The notes: generated by a model from the sequence alone, not told the origin. A stretch of 64,000 nt of DNA from Niveispirillum irakense DSM 11586 (GCF_000429645.1 NZ_AUCG01000023.1:186001-250000); one strand, 5' to 3'. Shown: positions 31,401 through 39,056, counted from the first letter of the stretch. Numbers and translations: made by a program.

Positions 31401-34400
31401 CACGACGATCAGCGTCGGTACGGGCGATATCAGCCTGAGCAGCACCGTTGATGGTGCCCATTCCCTGTCGTTGAACAGCAGCGGCAGCACGTCCGTTGGC
31501 GGTGCCATCGGTGGCACCACGGCTTTGGCCAGCGTGACCACTGATGCCGGCGGGTCCAGCAGCTTCCGCTCCATCACCACGAACGGTGCGCAGACCTTCA
31601 ACGACACTGTGTCGCTGAATGGCAGCTACAAGACCAATAGCGGCGCCTTTACGACTGAAAAGGCCGTGACGCTGGCTGGCGACACGACGATTGATGCCAA
31701 TAAGGGGGCGGTCGGCTTCAAGGACACCGTCAATGGTGGCTTTGCACTGGTCGTCAATAGCAGCGGCGCGACCAGCTTTGCTGCCGCTGTGGGTGGGGTT
31801 ACGGCCCTGGCCAGCCTGACGACCGACGCCGGTGGCACGGTCACCGTCGGCAATGTCACCACCACGGGCGCCCAATCCTATGGCGAGGCGGCAACCATCG
31901 GCGGCACCTACACGTCCGGCAATGGCAATGTGTCCTTCGGTGGGGCCACAACCCTGACCGGCGCCACGACCATCAATGCCGGCAAGGGCGATATCAGCTT
32001 CGCCGGCACCGTCGATGGTGCCCAGGCCCTGACCCTTAATAATAGTGGCAAGACCAGTTTCTCCGGTGCCGTTGGTGGCACGACGGCGCTGGCCAGCCTG
32101 ACCACAGGGACAGGCGCAACCAGCCTGCGGTCGGTAACCACGACCGGCGCACAGTCTTACGGCGGTGCGGTGACGCTGAATGGCACGTTGAGCACGACGA
32201 ACAGTGGCATCACCTTCGGCAATCTGATTGTTCTGGACGGTGACAGCACGATCAGCACGGGCAAGGCCGATATTTCGGTCGCGGGTACCATCAACGGTGC
32301 CTATGCATTGACGCTGAACAGCAGCGGCACCACCAAACTGGCTGGCGCTGTGGGCGGGACCACAGCGCTGACAAGCCTGACCACCGATGCCGGTGGCAGC
32401 ACCAGCATCGTCGGCGTTAAAACCACCGGCACGCAGACCTACAATGATGCCGTTGTTCTGACGGCCGACACGATCATCGACAGCGGCAAGGGTAATGTGA
32501 CCTTCGCGTCCACCATCACGGGTCCGATGGCCTTGACGGTGAACAGCGCGGGTGTGACCAGCTTTGGTGGTGAGATCAGCGTGGCGTCGATTACGACGGA
32601 CGCGGCGGGCACGCTGTCCATCGCCGGTGGCAAGGTCACGACCACGGGCGCGCAGTCTTATGGTGATGCCGCGACGCTGACGGCGGATACGACCTTGACC
32701 GGCACAAGCGTCACCCTGGCGCAGGGCGCGCAAGGGGCCTACAGCCTGTCCGTCAAGGGTGACCTGACGATCGGGTCGGCCACGGGTGCCGGCAGCCTGA
32801 CAAGCCTCAGCGTGTCAGGGACCAGCGCCCTGAACGGCAATGTGACGACGACGGGTGCGCAGAACTACCAGGGTGCCTCCACGGTGACCGGCACGGTTGT
32901 GCTGACCTCCGGTGGCCGGGTTGATTTCGGCTCCACGGTGAGTGGTACGGGTGACCTGACCGTGAACAGCGGCGATGTCACCCGCTTTGGCGGCGCGGTG
33001 CAGCTTGGCTCGCTGGTCACGGATGCCGCCGGCACCGTGTCGCTGGCCGGCTCCGTTTCCACCAAGGGCGTGCAGACCTATGGCGAGCATGTGACGCTGG
33101 AAGGCAAGGCGCTGACCCTGACCGGCACCACCATCACCCTGGGTGCCGGTGCCGATGGCGCCGCCAGCCTGACTATCCTGGGCAATGCCGCGATCACAGG
33201 TAATGTCGGAGCCACTACAGCCCTGACCGGTCTGGATATCAACGGCACCACCAGCTTCAGCGGTGGCAATATCCGCACCACGGGCACGCAGACCTATGGT
33301 GGGGCGCTCACGCTGCTGAACAGCGCCAGCGTTGAAGGGACGAGTGTCACCCTTACCAGCGGTGCCAATGGGGCGGGCCTCACCGTCACCGGCAACGTCG
33401 TAGTGGGGGCAAACAGCACCTCCAGCTTGACCAGCTTGGCTGTCAGCGGTACGACGGCGCTGAATGGCGGGACCATCACCACCAGCGGGGCCCAAACCTA
33501 TAGCGGTGCCGTGACGCTGAATGGCGCACAGACGCTGTCCATCAGCGGCGTGCAGTTGATGTTGCTGCGCGCGGCGAACAACCAGATCTCCTTCGGCAGC
33601 ACCCTTGATGGTGCTTCGGATCTGACCATCAATGCTGGAGCTGCTGATGTGATCTTTGGCGGTGCTGTTGGCGGGACGACGGGCCTGGGTGCCCTGGTTG
33701 TCAATAGCAGCGGCCTGACCAATCTGGCGGCAGCGGGCATGAATGCGGCGTCCATCACGACGGACGCAGATGGCAGCCTGAACCTGAATGGTGGTTCCAT
33801 CACCACCAGCGGTGCGCAGACCTATGGCGAGCGTATCGACCTGACGGCGGACAGCATTCTGACCGGCTCGCTCGTCACCCTGGGTCAGGGTGCCAGCGGC
33901 GCCTGGGCGTTGACCATCAATGGCAATGCCGATCTTTCCGGCATTATCAGCCTGTCCTCGCTGTCTGTCAGCGGCAGCACGGCGCTGCGCAGCCAGACGG
34001 TAACCACCACAGGGACGCAGAACTTTGGTGGTTCACTGACCCTGCTGGGCAGCGAGGCGGTTCTGACCGGTTCGCTGGTTTCTGTGGCTGGTGCAACGGA
34101 TGGCAATGCCTCCCTTGATGTTCAGGGTAATGCCGTGTTTGGTGGCGCGGTCGGTAGCACCACGGCGCTGAAGAGTGTCAATGTCAGCGGCACAACGGCG
34201 CTGAATGGCGGCGGCGTCACCAGCAGCGGCGCGCAAACCTTCGGCGGGACTGTCACTCTGGGTGCCAATACGGTTCTGAATGGTGGTTCCGTCGCCTTTA
34301 AGGCCGGTATTGCCGGTCCGATGGCCTTGACGGTGAACAGCGCAGGTGTAACCAGCTTCGGTGGTGAGATCAGCGTGGCCTCCGTGACGACGGACGCGGC

Positions 34401-37400
34401 GGGCACGCTGTCCATTGGCAGCGGCAAGGTCACAACCACGGGTACGCAGTCCTATGGCGAGGCCGTGACGCTGACCGCGGATACGACCTTGACGGGCACC
34501 AGCATCACCCTGGCGCAGGGCGCGCAAGGGGCATATGGCCTGTCCGTCAAGGGTGACCTGTCGATCGGGTCGGCCACGGGTGCCAGCAGCTTGACAAGCC
34601 TCAGCGTGTCGGGGACCAGCGCCCTGAACGGTAATGTGACCACGACGGGTGCGCAGAACTACCAGGGTGCCTCCACGGTGACCGGCACAGTTGTGCTGAC
34701 CTCCGGCGGCCGGGTTGATTTCGGCTCCACGGTGAGCGGTACGGGCGATCTGACCGTGAACAGCAGCGATGTCACCCGCTTTGGTGGCGCGGTGCAGCTT
34801 GCTTCTCTGGTGACGGATGCCGCCGGCAGCCTGACCCTTGGCGGCAATGTCACGACCAGCGGCGCGCAGACCTTCGGGGAGCGGGCGATCCTGGCCGCCG
34901 ATGTGGCCCTGACCGGTTCAGCCGTCACCCTGTCGCAGGGTGCGGATGGTGCCTTCAAGCTGGCGATCACCGGTGGCACGCTGATCAATGGCGCGGTCGG
35001 CGCCAATACCGCGCTGACCAGCCTGGATATCAACGGCAAATCCACGCTGAATGCAGGCATCACGACCAGCGGCACCCAGACCTATGGTGGTGCTGTGACC
35101 CTGGGCAACAGCATCGGCCTGGCTGGCGGTGCGGTGCGGTTCACGGGTGCGGTTGATGGGGCACGTACCCTGTCGATCACGGGTCCGGTCAGCTTCGGTG
35201 CGGCGGTCGGTGCCAATACGGCCCTGGCCGGCCTGCATGCTATCGGAGCCAGCACGCTGAACGGCGGTACCGTCACTACAACGGGTAACCAGACCTATGC
35301 CGGTGCCGTGACCCTTGGGGCGGCCACGCTGCTGAGCGGCGGGGCGGTCGATCTGCAGGGCACGGTTACAGGCCCCGTGGCTTTGACGGTTAACAGTGCC
35401 GGCCTGACCCGCTTGGGCGGTAGCGTCAATGTTGCCAGCCTCACCACTGATGCTGCCGGCAGCCTGAACCTGACTGGCGGTGCCATCACCACCAGCGGCG
35501 CGCAGACCTATGGTGAGCGTGCAATGGTGGGGGCCGATACGGTCCTGACCGGTACGCTGGTCACCCTGTCTGGCGGTGCGGAAGGGGCACAGACCCTGAC
35601 GATCACCGGCAACGCGGCATTGGGCGGCACGGTCGCAGCGAAGAGCTTCACGGTCAGCGGAAATGCCGGGCTGAACGGGGATGTTGTCACCACCAATGGC
35701 CAATCCTATGGTTCTGTCAGCCTGAACAAGGCACTGGCTTTGACGGCGGGCGGTGATGTGCTGGTCAATGGTGCCGTGTCGGGTGCCCATGCCCTGACGG
35801 TGAACAGCGCCGGTCTGACCCGCTTTGGCGGCGCTGTAACTGTGGCCTCGCTGGTAACGGATGCTGTTGGCAAGGTAACGCTGGCCGGTTCGGTCACGAC
35901 CACGGGCGTGCAGACCTATGGCGACCATGTGACGCTGGAGGGCAAGGCGCTGACGCTGACCGGCTCTACCGTGACGTTGGGTGGCGGTGCCGATGGTGCC
36001 TCCAACCTGACGATCCAGGGCGTTGCGGCGATCTCTGGCGCGGTTGGCGCCACCACGGCGCTGATCAGCCTGGACGCCAAGGCCAGATCTGTCCTGACCG
36101 CGAATGTCACCACCAGCGGCACGCAGACTTACGGTGGTGCCGTGTCCCTGATCAAGGATGTGGCGTTGGCTGGAGGCGGCATCAGCTTTAACAACGCGGT
36201 CGATGGGGCACACACTCTTTCGATCACGGGCCCAGTCACCTTCAATGGCACCGTGGGCAACGGTACGGCATTGACCGGTTTGACGGTGGTTGGTGCCAGC
36301 ACGGTGAATGGTGGGACGATCGTCACCACGGGCGCACAAACCTATGCAGGTGCCGTGACCTTGGGAAGGACCACGCTGCTGAGTGGAGGTTCAGTTGATC
36401 TGCAAGGTGCCGTTACGGGCCCTGTGGCCCTGACAGTGAACAGCGCCGGGCAGACGCGGTTTGGCGGTAACGTGAATGTTACCAGCATCACGACCGATGC
36501 GGCCGGCAGCCTGAAACTCGATGGTGGTACCATTACTGCCAGCGAGTTCCAGAACTATCGCGATCGGGTAATCCTGGGGGCGGACACAGTCCTGACCAGC
36601 CGTCTAGTCGTGCTGAATGGTGGTGCGGAAGGGGCGCATGTCCTGACGATTGCCGGCGGGGCGCGGTTGAACGGCACGGTTGCAGTGAAGGACTTCACGG
36701 TTAGCCGCGCAACCGAGTTGAATAGTGATGTTGTCACCACGGGCAGCCAGTCCTACGGAAGTATCCTCCTGACCAAGGATGTGGTGTTGACGGCAGGTGG
36801 TGACGCCCTGTTCAACGGTGACATACAGGGAAGCCGTGCCCTGACGGTGAACAGCGCTGGGCTGACCCGGTTTGACGGCTCGGTCGGTTTGACTTCGCTG
36901 GTGACTGACGCCGCCGGCAGCCTGATCATCAGTGGGTCCATCTCGACCAGAGGTTCCCAGACCTATGGGGAGCGTCTGATACTGGCTGGCGATGTGTCTT
37001 TGTCCACGAATGGGGCCGCTCTCACCCTGTCGCAGGGCGTGGATGGTGCGTTCGGGCTTGGGCTGCTTGGCGACGTGCAGATTAATGGACCAGTTGGTGT
37101 CAATTCCACTCTGTCCAGCCTGTATATCCGGGATGATGATTTCACGCTGAATACGGACATCACCACCACCGGAAGGCAGATCTATGAAGGCGCTGTGACG
37201 CTGGCCAAAGATGTCGTGCTGACCGGTACCACTGTGAACATCACGGGTGCGGTTGAAGGGGCGCATGCCCTGACGATCAACGGTTCTGCCACTTTCGGCG
37301 GAGCGGTGGGTACCGTCGCGGCACTGACCAGCCTGAAGGTGAATGGGTCCACCGCGCTAAATGGTGGTGCCATCACCACCCGCGGCGCACAGGTCTATGG

Positions 37401-38979
37401 TGGTGCAGTCACCCTTAGGGAGTCCACCCTGGGCGCGGGTACCCTGCTGACCGGCGGTTCTGTCGATCTGCAAGGCGCCGTAACCAGTGCGGGTTCCTTG
37501 AGGGTTAACAGCGCCGGGCTGACCCGGTTTGGGGGGAATGTCACTGTTTCCAGCCTCACGACCGACGCGGCCGGTAGCTTGCACCTGAATGGCGGCTCTA
37601 TCACCACCACCGGCGCGCAGACCTACGGCGAGCGCGTCGTGCTAGGTGCAGACACGGTCCTGACCGGAACATCTATCACCTTGTCGCAGGGGGCGGATGG
37701 TCAGGTGGCCGGCGGTCAGTCACTGACCATTATTGGGGATAATACGGCGATTGCCGGTGGCCTTGGGGGGAATACGGCCCTGCGGTCGCTGAGCATCTCC
37801 GGCAGTGGCTTTGTTAATGGTGCGATGGTTACCCAGGGTGCCCAGTCTTACCTGGGCCCGGTCTTGCTGACGGGTGCCACCAGCATGACCAGCACAGGGG
37901 GGACACTGACCTTTGGCAGTACGGTTGACGCCACGGGCGGCGCTAACCTGACCTTGTCGGCACTCAATGGGGCCATCACAGCCCAGGGTGCCTTCGGCGT
38001 CAGCCGCCGTCTTGGTGATCTGTCTGTCACCGGTGCTTCCGTCACCTTCAATGGTGTCGTTAATGCCGCCAATCTGGCGGTGACCGGCAGCGGGGCGGCC
38101 TTGTTCCAGGGCGCCCTGAACCTGACCGGCACGAATGGCCTGCGGGTTGCCGGCAGCAACCTCACCTTCAATGGTGCGGTTACGACTGCGGGCGCGATCA
38201 ACCTGGCAAGCAACAGCACCACGGGCGTGATCAGCTTTGCTGAGAACGCCAATGTGCAGGCGGGGACCGGCTTTACCCAGACCGGCGGTGCCCGTGTCCT
38301 GTTGCCGGCAACAGTGGCGGTGACGGTTGGTGACATCACGTTCGCCGCACCGGCGGAACTGGTGGCTGGTACGGTGTCCATCACCGCCGGTGGCGATATC
38401 ACGATGCCGGGCCTGGTTGGTCTCAACACCAATCTCACCCTTTCGTCTGATACTGGCGCCCTGTTGATCGGCATCAGTGGTGGTTCGGCAGATCAGAGCC
38501 TTCAGGTGCTGACGCTGACCGTACCGAGGGCCACCCGCGCAACCATGTATGGTTCCATTGGCGGGATCGGTGGTGTCCGGACGGCTATGCGTGTCAACAG
38601 CCAGTTTGTTGGTGAGCCGTACTTCATCAACGATACGGCCTGGGGCCCGCTGGATCAGGTGACGCAGGTTGTCTCCTCTGTTGTGCCCCGCACGGCGGTG
38701 CCGAGCACGCCGACGGTGACATCCCTGTTCACCGGCACCGTGTCCAGCAACGCTGTTACCCCCGACGCTCTGTCGGCCTATCAGTCGCCGCAGGTTCTGA
38801 CGACGAGTGTCGGCGCACTGGGCGCCGATGGGTCGCCGTCGGTGTTGACGGCCCCGTCCAATAACAGTGTATCGGGTAATGCAGCTGGCAGCGGTGCCGC
38901 CGGGGGGAATGGATCTGTGGTCCCTTCCAGCACAGGCGGCACGACCCAGCCAGAAGAAGAGCCGCAGCCGGGTAACTGA
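19459..38979 (+). CDS. Giant TpsA exoprotein (filamentous haemagglutinin N-terminal domain), 6,506 residues
   Basis: This secreted adhesin-type protein is the partner of the preceding TpsB. It starts with an extended, Arg-rich signal sequence of about 80 residues whose hydrophobic core (GLVAAMGGFVYAISSLFAQAA) ends at AWA. The TPS haemagglutination domain follows (about residues 80-340), with NPNGVFFGKGSRVDVGGLVATT as hallmark. The rest is repetitive beta-helix: units of about 150-190 residues with IY(I/V)(S/D)N-type cores in the first two-thirds, then about thirty copies of a TTTGAQTYGG-like motif between about 31.0 and 37.9 kb. I find no cysteine anywhere, as usual for secreted TpsA proteins. 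The end (TTQPEEEPQPGN) shows no toxin, autotransporter or membrane-anchor domain. ATG 19471 is an alternative start. The likely function is attachment or aggregation; the ligand is unknown. Confidence 0.9.
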   Translation: MDKIMTNRRDIQTPFANNLPGFQRQRHNLRENLLASASAIIGTGGRKGPRGNRRQRRAGLVAAMGGFVYAISSLFAQAAWANPTGGTVVAGQASIIAATPQTLNIVQGSDKAIINWQGFSIAAGETVNFLQPNAQSVTLNRVVGNDPSAIFGSITANGTVMLVNPNGVFFGKGSRVDVGGLVATTANIADKDFLAGNYAFNQASPNLNAGIVNEGLISIKDSGLAALVAPSVQNSGLIQAKLGKVALGGARSFTLDFQGDGLLSFDAGSLVASLPEGADGKAQALVVNSGQISAEGGTVVLSARAVKGVIDNVINTDGVISATSISGSNGKIVLSGGDGKVQVAGTVDASGTQAGQTGGTVIVDAANIDVAAGTRIDASGDQGGGVIAVGSAGSRDGAWAAGRVHVADGATMAADALTQGNGGTITVLSEKRTDFAGSISAKGGAQGGDGGFAEVSSRDVITLTGDVDMSAAKGKTGTFLLDPSTLKIVAGAGGSLNNNAVGGNLPASTADAGANTVSVAVLSLLNSTANIVLEATGLITVDTSVALQTGMGNSFTLRSTGANGGITFSDAAYEISTQGGNITLDASLAGSSLTNIGKLTSNGGNVTLLAGEGITLAGDINTGGGTIRLETATGNIANVTGATPLLTAPTLIVSALGGHIGATGAALSANTAALTIRAGGNFYISNQNNLNSLTISTIHGVENSTNQYSLTADGLTFAATDGASATTLTTVESASDLAFDYTSDRGLAVGIVDAKGGNVSLTANGGDITGTGNNQLITGNALTLVAKGTTGINGAIGASGTALNTNVNSLNSTSGSGIVNIGNNKALVLTNVASGATVLSTIQAAGDITVGSMSIQALSGSTGNFKLSSTGGSILDDGNAATLIRTSGGLVLEAANAIGTSVNPISSVGSRSFVTSTNNGGTYITNAGVADNSDTTFTQVYGRNGDIVLNVTRGTALVSDVSILEGSGNITISSVIGMGVGKISTPSGNVSLTLGSGRLNTAGEGVTANKLTAVSNGDATIMTLITKVNTLEAVANGGSITVTQTGSVTLDRLIANTIAVTVSGTGAETTVNNLTSSTAGAINLTTSGKITGASGNKVTTGVLTINAGGDVGSSTSHLKTETSTLSITNTGGFFIDNSRHLTSLTINNKHSGTTPNGFLLNSMSQTFDITDNGTTVTISDLSSSFLTSFSFTSDVNLVLGRMDIANVTSANVTTTNGFIQDDGNANTFLTAKAIKLTGTEGIEAKNGVSLGINTADLTVTTTGNLMIANQSHFNTLVITSTHKDSTADYQFSITGRHLDLKLTDSGAGYNFERLIDSGYGIGLGGLNTFSFTGDRDITLGQVNTGSFVYTYTPSGGGSATSTGNSLLFNSTKGAIKDDGDDSTRVLASFIAFKAAGGVGGSATGQDMDITARGVSVTAGTGSNLTSGSAGIYLSVDRAVNPSDTTNTFLLGEGDRYGTGVATSTGDVVVKLGAGDLNVKYTSGTQDGKVSIEATAGSLTTDSSVYINATDVLTLKASQNIGSSTAGFNFRAPSVVVQASSGLINIATNSSNSTTITSARAGDTITLSGSNSLVLGAIDANKGASAVTVTSGTTILNDEDDTNRIYGSEITFKAGGAIGSSSKSLDVDTVTLSVENNSSVYLSNSSNIRSLNIVRTSNASGTVSIAATGQTIGISSSSGNHTVNTLTSDSDMDVSLSATGSAGTISIGKGDIQGGNLKIVSTGAITSTGTGSMTAWTVNLTAGDLYSIGTDATNVKVNSGRLTLQSGRNIYVSSDVALTHLAITSTNSTTASNTASLFGIKGASGSAISITDDGTTVGPIDVSGATNSIVDFSFTGKKNITINEIVASGAVRLVTEGGGANSNITLGGSGGGSIAGSSVTLIAKGSVTGAGSIGTSTQAMRTTTASLTIENNGDIYIDNSNTALTKLAITSTHKTSATTTANTYSFTNVGSGRSVTISTSSGVQTVGMASGSGTMDFSYSVDRAILTGTIDAGTSSTGKVSLTSTGGATGVSGTINRASGSITAGELILSAKASNGGVGNSATLSTTTQKLTVATSGDMSVSNSATLTDLTLDVDFRKNTTSYTHSLSSTGLTFTADEVVPTTSVTAFKLTNISQSGLNLSVTSTKSIQVENVSVGTGTVKLTAAASGSKQSVVGTKTSSVITAGRLEIDASGVGNSVTGQSTFYGTVGQLKINANSTVNYQNAGNLAVDEISNRSTSPVTTNSTTLKVTSGALTQLNGGKGISTNDLTLTVEGGDIGTSGNSLQIETESLTLTTGASAYIANQADLSKFTWTAKNAATRTYSISGQNLDLSILTNGSTTQITKLVDTTGLDFDLTTDNFLELGLINVQKGRTLSLSTTGTVTNISRVASGTNMLTAGKITLKATGAILRNGNNQSIETDTEALFIETLNDVYINNSAADLQTLSIKNTRTSSDGAATYGLTSKNATISITGSSSYAVSLSDTTGLDFIFDTKISQIAGIIDLTKSGALTLKTEASIFGGANSSLSRITAASVNIQAINLGSSGNRLYLDAPLVTLQGQGDVYVTSSTHIDTLSLTNSSTGNTGNRTFDIVSAGLDGTAGAVQIKATHTDAGGTTFSQILDKSGMDFTFTNDRLIIVDKVEIGASNSLKLVAGDGIRELDGTSYIKAGTVQLSSSSGMVGQTAGTGGGLLDITTGYLQVVANNGAHVDLKQNTWVDTFIVGGTSTIQANGDLNLSGEGPSLNGAAATITVTNGSILGGGKITGAGALTLTASGSIGTAGNALTTTANNSGTTTLTATASGGGIYLQETNALTINGLTAAGDVVVSNGNGSGQKDMTIAGAITATGNKVTLTATNATIKSNTASSIDAAELVLTATGGNSAGAGGIGAGTNANTRVKTTATKLTINTGGDIYVGAGDLTDLTINRATAVSNTASTGTLSVTGTNLTFTASDNGNTTTLTNISDTTGLNLTISAKGSIAVGTISVGSGSVNLNTAAVTSTTTATSITAINGSSLITAGSLSLASNTLAAAAIGSSSQALKTNVGSLTLTTGAGGAYISNAGTLSTGVLTSGAALSVTTTAGDLTLNGATTWGNTAALTLDAAGKLASNGITLVSGGNTGSITLKAGTGIGSVDNIFRVTASNDTNLTTGTAISATVTGNGSLYLGITGAMAGGLTTAVQNGSTNVTVGGALTITSMTVTQDAFGNDIRVTASGDINIGKTGTAGTVSAGINNGAVVLTTTGAIRQGNSASSITGGTVTLSGTSYGASLAVLGVHSRNLTAITTASGIGAYFKATGNELGLSNVTTNGGDIVINGDNTTLVLGKLISGGGNISVDTGGTSNLRVGEINAAGLSGRGNVTLTSSIGSILDDGLTSTVVTGNTVVFSAFNGIGSSSNAIATNANVLMGNNSGNGSIYINDSNSAGVSLGDVNTALSANNGSLNVKAAGPVAVVNVFQKTDGAGNDVVISTTTGDITITKLYAGTDSGTGSPSQSLANVSAAGSILVSGTDTHIVAGKLSLTAGNGNIGAVTNLATGAGTPVLVKVSTISGLSASKDGSVVSVSNSGTGASTLGNGALTLGNGSSAYIKTAGDLSIAGLSLTSGNLLLESGGTLTLPSSGSFSTTGAITLKGTTDIVTSGGGRTLTITASELTFISGSAGGNTTLTTTTGKLNASLTGTGKNLTVSNTGALTGLTLAATGNITFTNSVGFTADSVVATGASRIVTLTATTGDMTLNTVNAGGTGTLNLSASAGKILSATGGSTLTGETLNMTTASGLGTATEAFQTNFTKVGVTVTGTGGIYLSGTSFILGDLVTNDGDIVVTATGNITDGNATKSFSAGSGRDLTLTSTGGNVTLGKSYSSTGTSGNFTVEGKNISVQSVSTAGAQSFKGATTLAGNLTGKSVSIDGTLSLSGNINIKAISGDIGVTGTLTGNGNALTLNAGTSTVTLGGVASGLSSLNVTGSKIAVASVSTTGSQGYTGAATLNGKYTSSGNGNFIVTDAVTLAGDTTISVGTGDISLSSTVDGAHSLSLNSSGSTSVGGAIGGTTALASVTTDAGGSSSFRSITTNGAQTFNDTVSLNGSYKTNSGAFTTEKAVTLAGDTTIDANKGAVGFKDTVNGGFALVVNSSGATSFAAAVGGVTALASLTTDAGGTVTVGNVTTTGAQSYGEAATIGGTYTSGNGNVSFGGATTLTGATTINAGKGDISFAGTVDGAQALTLNNSGKTSFSGAVGGTTALASLTTGTGATSLRSVTTTGAQSYGGAVTLNGTLSTTNSGITFGNLIVLDGDSTISTGKADISVAGTINGAYALTLNSSGTTKLAGAVGGTTALTSLTTDAGGSTSIVGVKTTGTQTYNDAVVLTADTIIDSGKGNVTFASTITGPMALTVNSAGVTSFGGEISVASITTDAAGTLSIAGGKVTTTGAQSYGDAATLTADTTLTGTSVTLAQGAQGAYSLSVKGDLTIGSATGAGSLTSLSVSGTSALNGNVTTTGAQNYQGASTVTGTVVLTSGGRVDFGSTVSGTGDLTVNSGDVTRFGGAVQLGSLVTDAAGTVSLAGSVSTKGVQTYGEHVTLEGKALTLTGTTITLGAGADGAASLTILGNAAITGNVGATTALTGLDINGTTSFSGGNIRTTGTQTYGGALTLLNSASVEGTSVTLTSGANGAGLTVTGNVVVGANSTSSLTSLAVSGTTALNGGTITTSGAQTYSGAVTLNGAQTLSISGVQLMLLRAANNQISFGSTLDGASDLTINAGAADVIFGGAVGGTTGLGALVVNSSGLTNLAAAGMNAASITTDADGSLNLNGGSITTSGAQTYGERIDLTADSILTGSLVTLGQGASGAWALTINGNADLSGIISLSSLSVSGSTALRSQTVTTTGTQNFGGSLTLLGSEAVLTGSLVSVAGATDGNASLDVQGNAVFGGAVGSTTALKSVNVSGTTALNGGGVTSSGAQTFGGTVTLGANTVLNGGSVAFKAGIAGPMALTVNSAGVTSFGGEISVASVTTDAAGTLSIGSGKVTTTGTQSYGEAVTLTADTTLTGTSITLAQGAQGAYGLSVKGDLSIGSATGASSLTSLSVSGTSALNGNVTTTGAQNYQGASTVTGTVVLTSGGRVDFGSTVSGTGDLTVNSSDVTRFGGAVQLASLVTDAAGSLTLGGNVTTSGAQTFGERAILAADVALTGSAVTLSQGADGAFKLAITGGTLINGAVGANTALTSLDINGKSTLNAGITTSGTQTYGGAVTLGNSIGLAGGAVRFTGAVDGARTLSITGPVSFGAAVGANTALAGLHAIGASTLNGGTVTTTGNQTYAGAVTLGAATLLSGGAVDLQGTVTGPVALTVNSAGLTRLGGSVNVASLTTDAAGSLNLTGGAITTSGAQTYGERAMVGADTVLTGTLVTLSGGAEGAQTLTITGNAALGGTVAAKSFTVSGNAGLNGDVVTTNGQSYGSVSLNKALALTAGGDVLVNGAVSGAHALTVNSAGLTRFGGAVTVASLVTDAVGKVTLAGSVTTTGVQTYGDHVTLEGKALTLTGSTVTLGGGADGASNLTIQGVAAISGAVGATTALISLDAKARSVLTANVTTSGTQTYGGAVSLIKDVALAGGGISFNNAVDGAHTLSITGPVTFNGTVGNGTALTGLTVVGASTVNGGTIVTTGAQTYAGAVTLGRTTLLSGGSVDLQGAVTGPVALTVNSAGQTRFGGNVNVTSITTDAAGSLKLDGGTITASEFQNYRDRVILGADTVLTSRLVVLNGGAEGAHVLTIAGGARLNGTVAVKDFTVSRATELNSDVVTTGSQSYGSILLTKDVVLTAGGDALFNGDIQGSRALTVNSAGLTRFDGSVGLTSLVTDAAGSLIISGSISTRGSQTYGERLILAGDVSLSTNGAALTLSQGVDGAFGLGLLGDVQINGPVGVNSTLSSLYIRDDDFTLNTDITTTGRQIYEGAVTLAKDVVLTGTTVNITGAVEGAHALTINGSATFGGAVGTVAALTSLKVNGSTALNGGAITTRGAQVYGGAVTLRESTLGAGTLLTGGSVDLQGAVTSAGSLRVNSAGLTRFGGNVTVSSLTTDAAGSLHLNGGSITTTGAQTYGERVVLGADTVLTGTSITLSQGADGQVAGGQSLTIIGDNTAIAGGLGGNTALRSLSISGSGFVNGAMVTQGAQSYLGPVLLTGATSMTSTGGTLTFGSTVDATGGANLTLSALNGAITAQGAFGVSRRLGDLSVTGASVTFNGVVNAANLAVTGSGAALFQGALNLTGTNGLRVAGSNLTFNGAVTTAGAINLASNSTTGVISFAENANVQAGTGFTQTGGARVLLPATVAVTVGDITFAAPAELVAGTVSITAGGDITMPGLVGLNTNLTLSSDTGALLIGISGGSADQSLQVLTLTVPRATRATMYGSIGGIGGVRTAMRVNSQFVGEPYFINDTAWGPLDQVTQVVSSVVPRTAVPSTPTVTSLFTGTVSSNAVTPDALSAYQSPQVLTTSVGALGADGSPSVLTAPSNNSVSGNAAGSGAAGGNGSVVPSSTGGTTQPEEEPQPGN
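32521..33006 (+). repeat. Long near-identical internal repeat of TpsA, copy 1
   Basis: This 486-bp block encodes 162 residues from GPMALTVNSAGVTSFGG to TRFGGAVQL. It is repeated in frame at 34315-34800, 1,794 bp downstream. I count 11 amino-acid differences between the copies and no gaps. Confidence 0.9.
34315..34800 (+). repeat. Long near-identical internal repeat of TpsA, copy 2
   Basis: This is the second copy of the 162-codon block at 32521-33006. It is in the same frame and orientation, with 11 residue differences by my reading. The pair suggests a recent internal duplication or gene conversion and is a likely site of length change or assembly collapse. Confidence 0.9.
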
Positions 38980-39021
38980 ACCTCGACGTCCTGATTAGCC
39001 CTTACCCTTATTTATGACGAT

Positions 39022-39056
39022 GACGGGGCGGATGATGCAAACTCATCCACCCCGTC
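39022..39056 (+). terminator. 14-bp hairpin between tpsA and sapC
   Basis: GACGGGGCGGATGA (39022-39035) and TCATCCACCCCGTC (39043-39056) pair with a single mismatch around a 7-base loop. No T-run follows. It may be a partial terminator, a processing site or a stabiliser that sets the ratio between the giant tpsA message and sapC. Confidence 0.55.

Larger units (their letters stand above)
31000..37900 (+). repeat. Tandem degenerate protein-coding repeats in TpsA (about 30 copies of a TTTGAQTYGG-type motif)
   Basis: By reading the translation I count about thirty variants of (T/S)T(T/S)G(A/T/V/S)Q(T/S)(Y/F)xG in this interval, roughly one per 70 residues. They often alternate with ALTVNSAGLTRFGG and SLTTDAAGSL blocks. 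The copies are degenerate at the amino-acid level, except for the near-identical pair listed separately. Confidence 0.8.

Noticed and set aside
19432-37266. Many long minus-strand open frames opposite tpsA (for example 1,158 codons at 19432-22908 and 590 codons at 30961-32733)
   Set aside because: They are mirror effects of the Gly/Thr/Ser-rich codon pattern of tpsA. Their products are low-complexity, have no domains or ribosome binding sites, and the plus frame has a complete TPS domain and secretion partner.
31000-37900. CRISPR-like or minisatellite DNA array
   Set aside because: Repeats are degenerate, in frame and protein-coding, with no identical short repeat/spacer pattern and no cas genes.
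38000-38979. Contact-dependent inhibition toxin at the TpsA C-terminus with sapC as immunity gene
   Set aside because: The C-terminal part has no VENN or pre-toxin motif and no catalytic-looking globular domain. sapC is a known family not acting as immunity.
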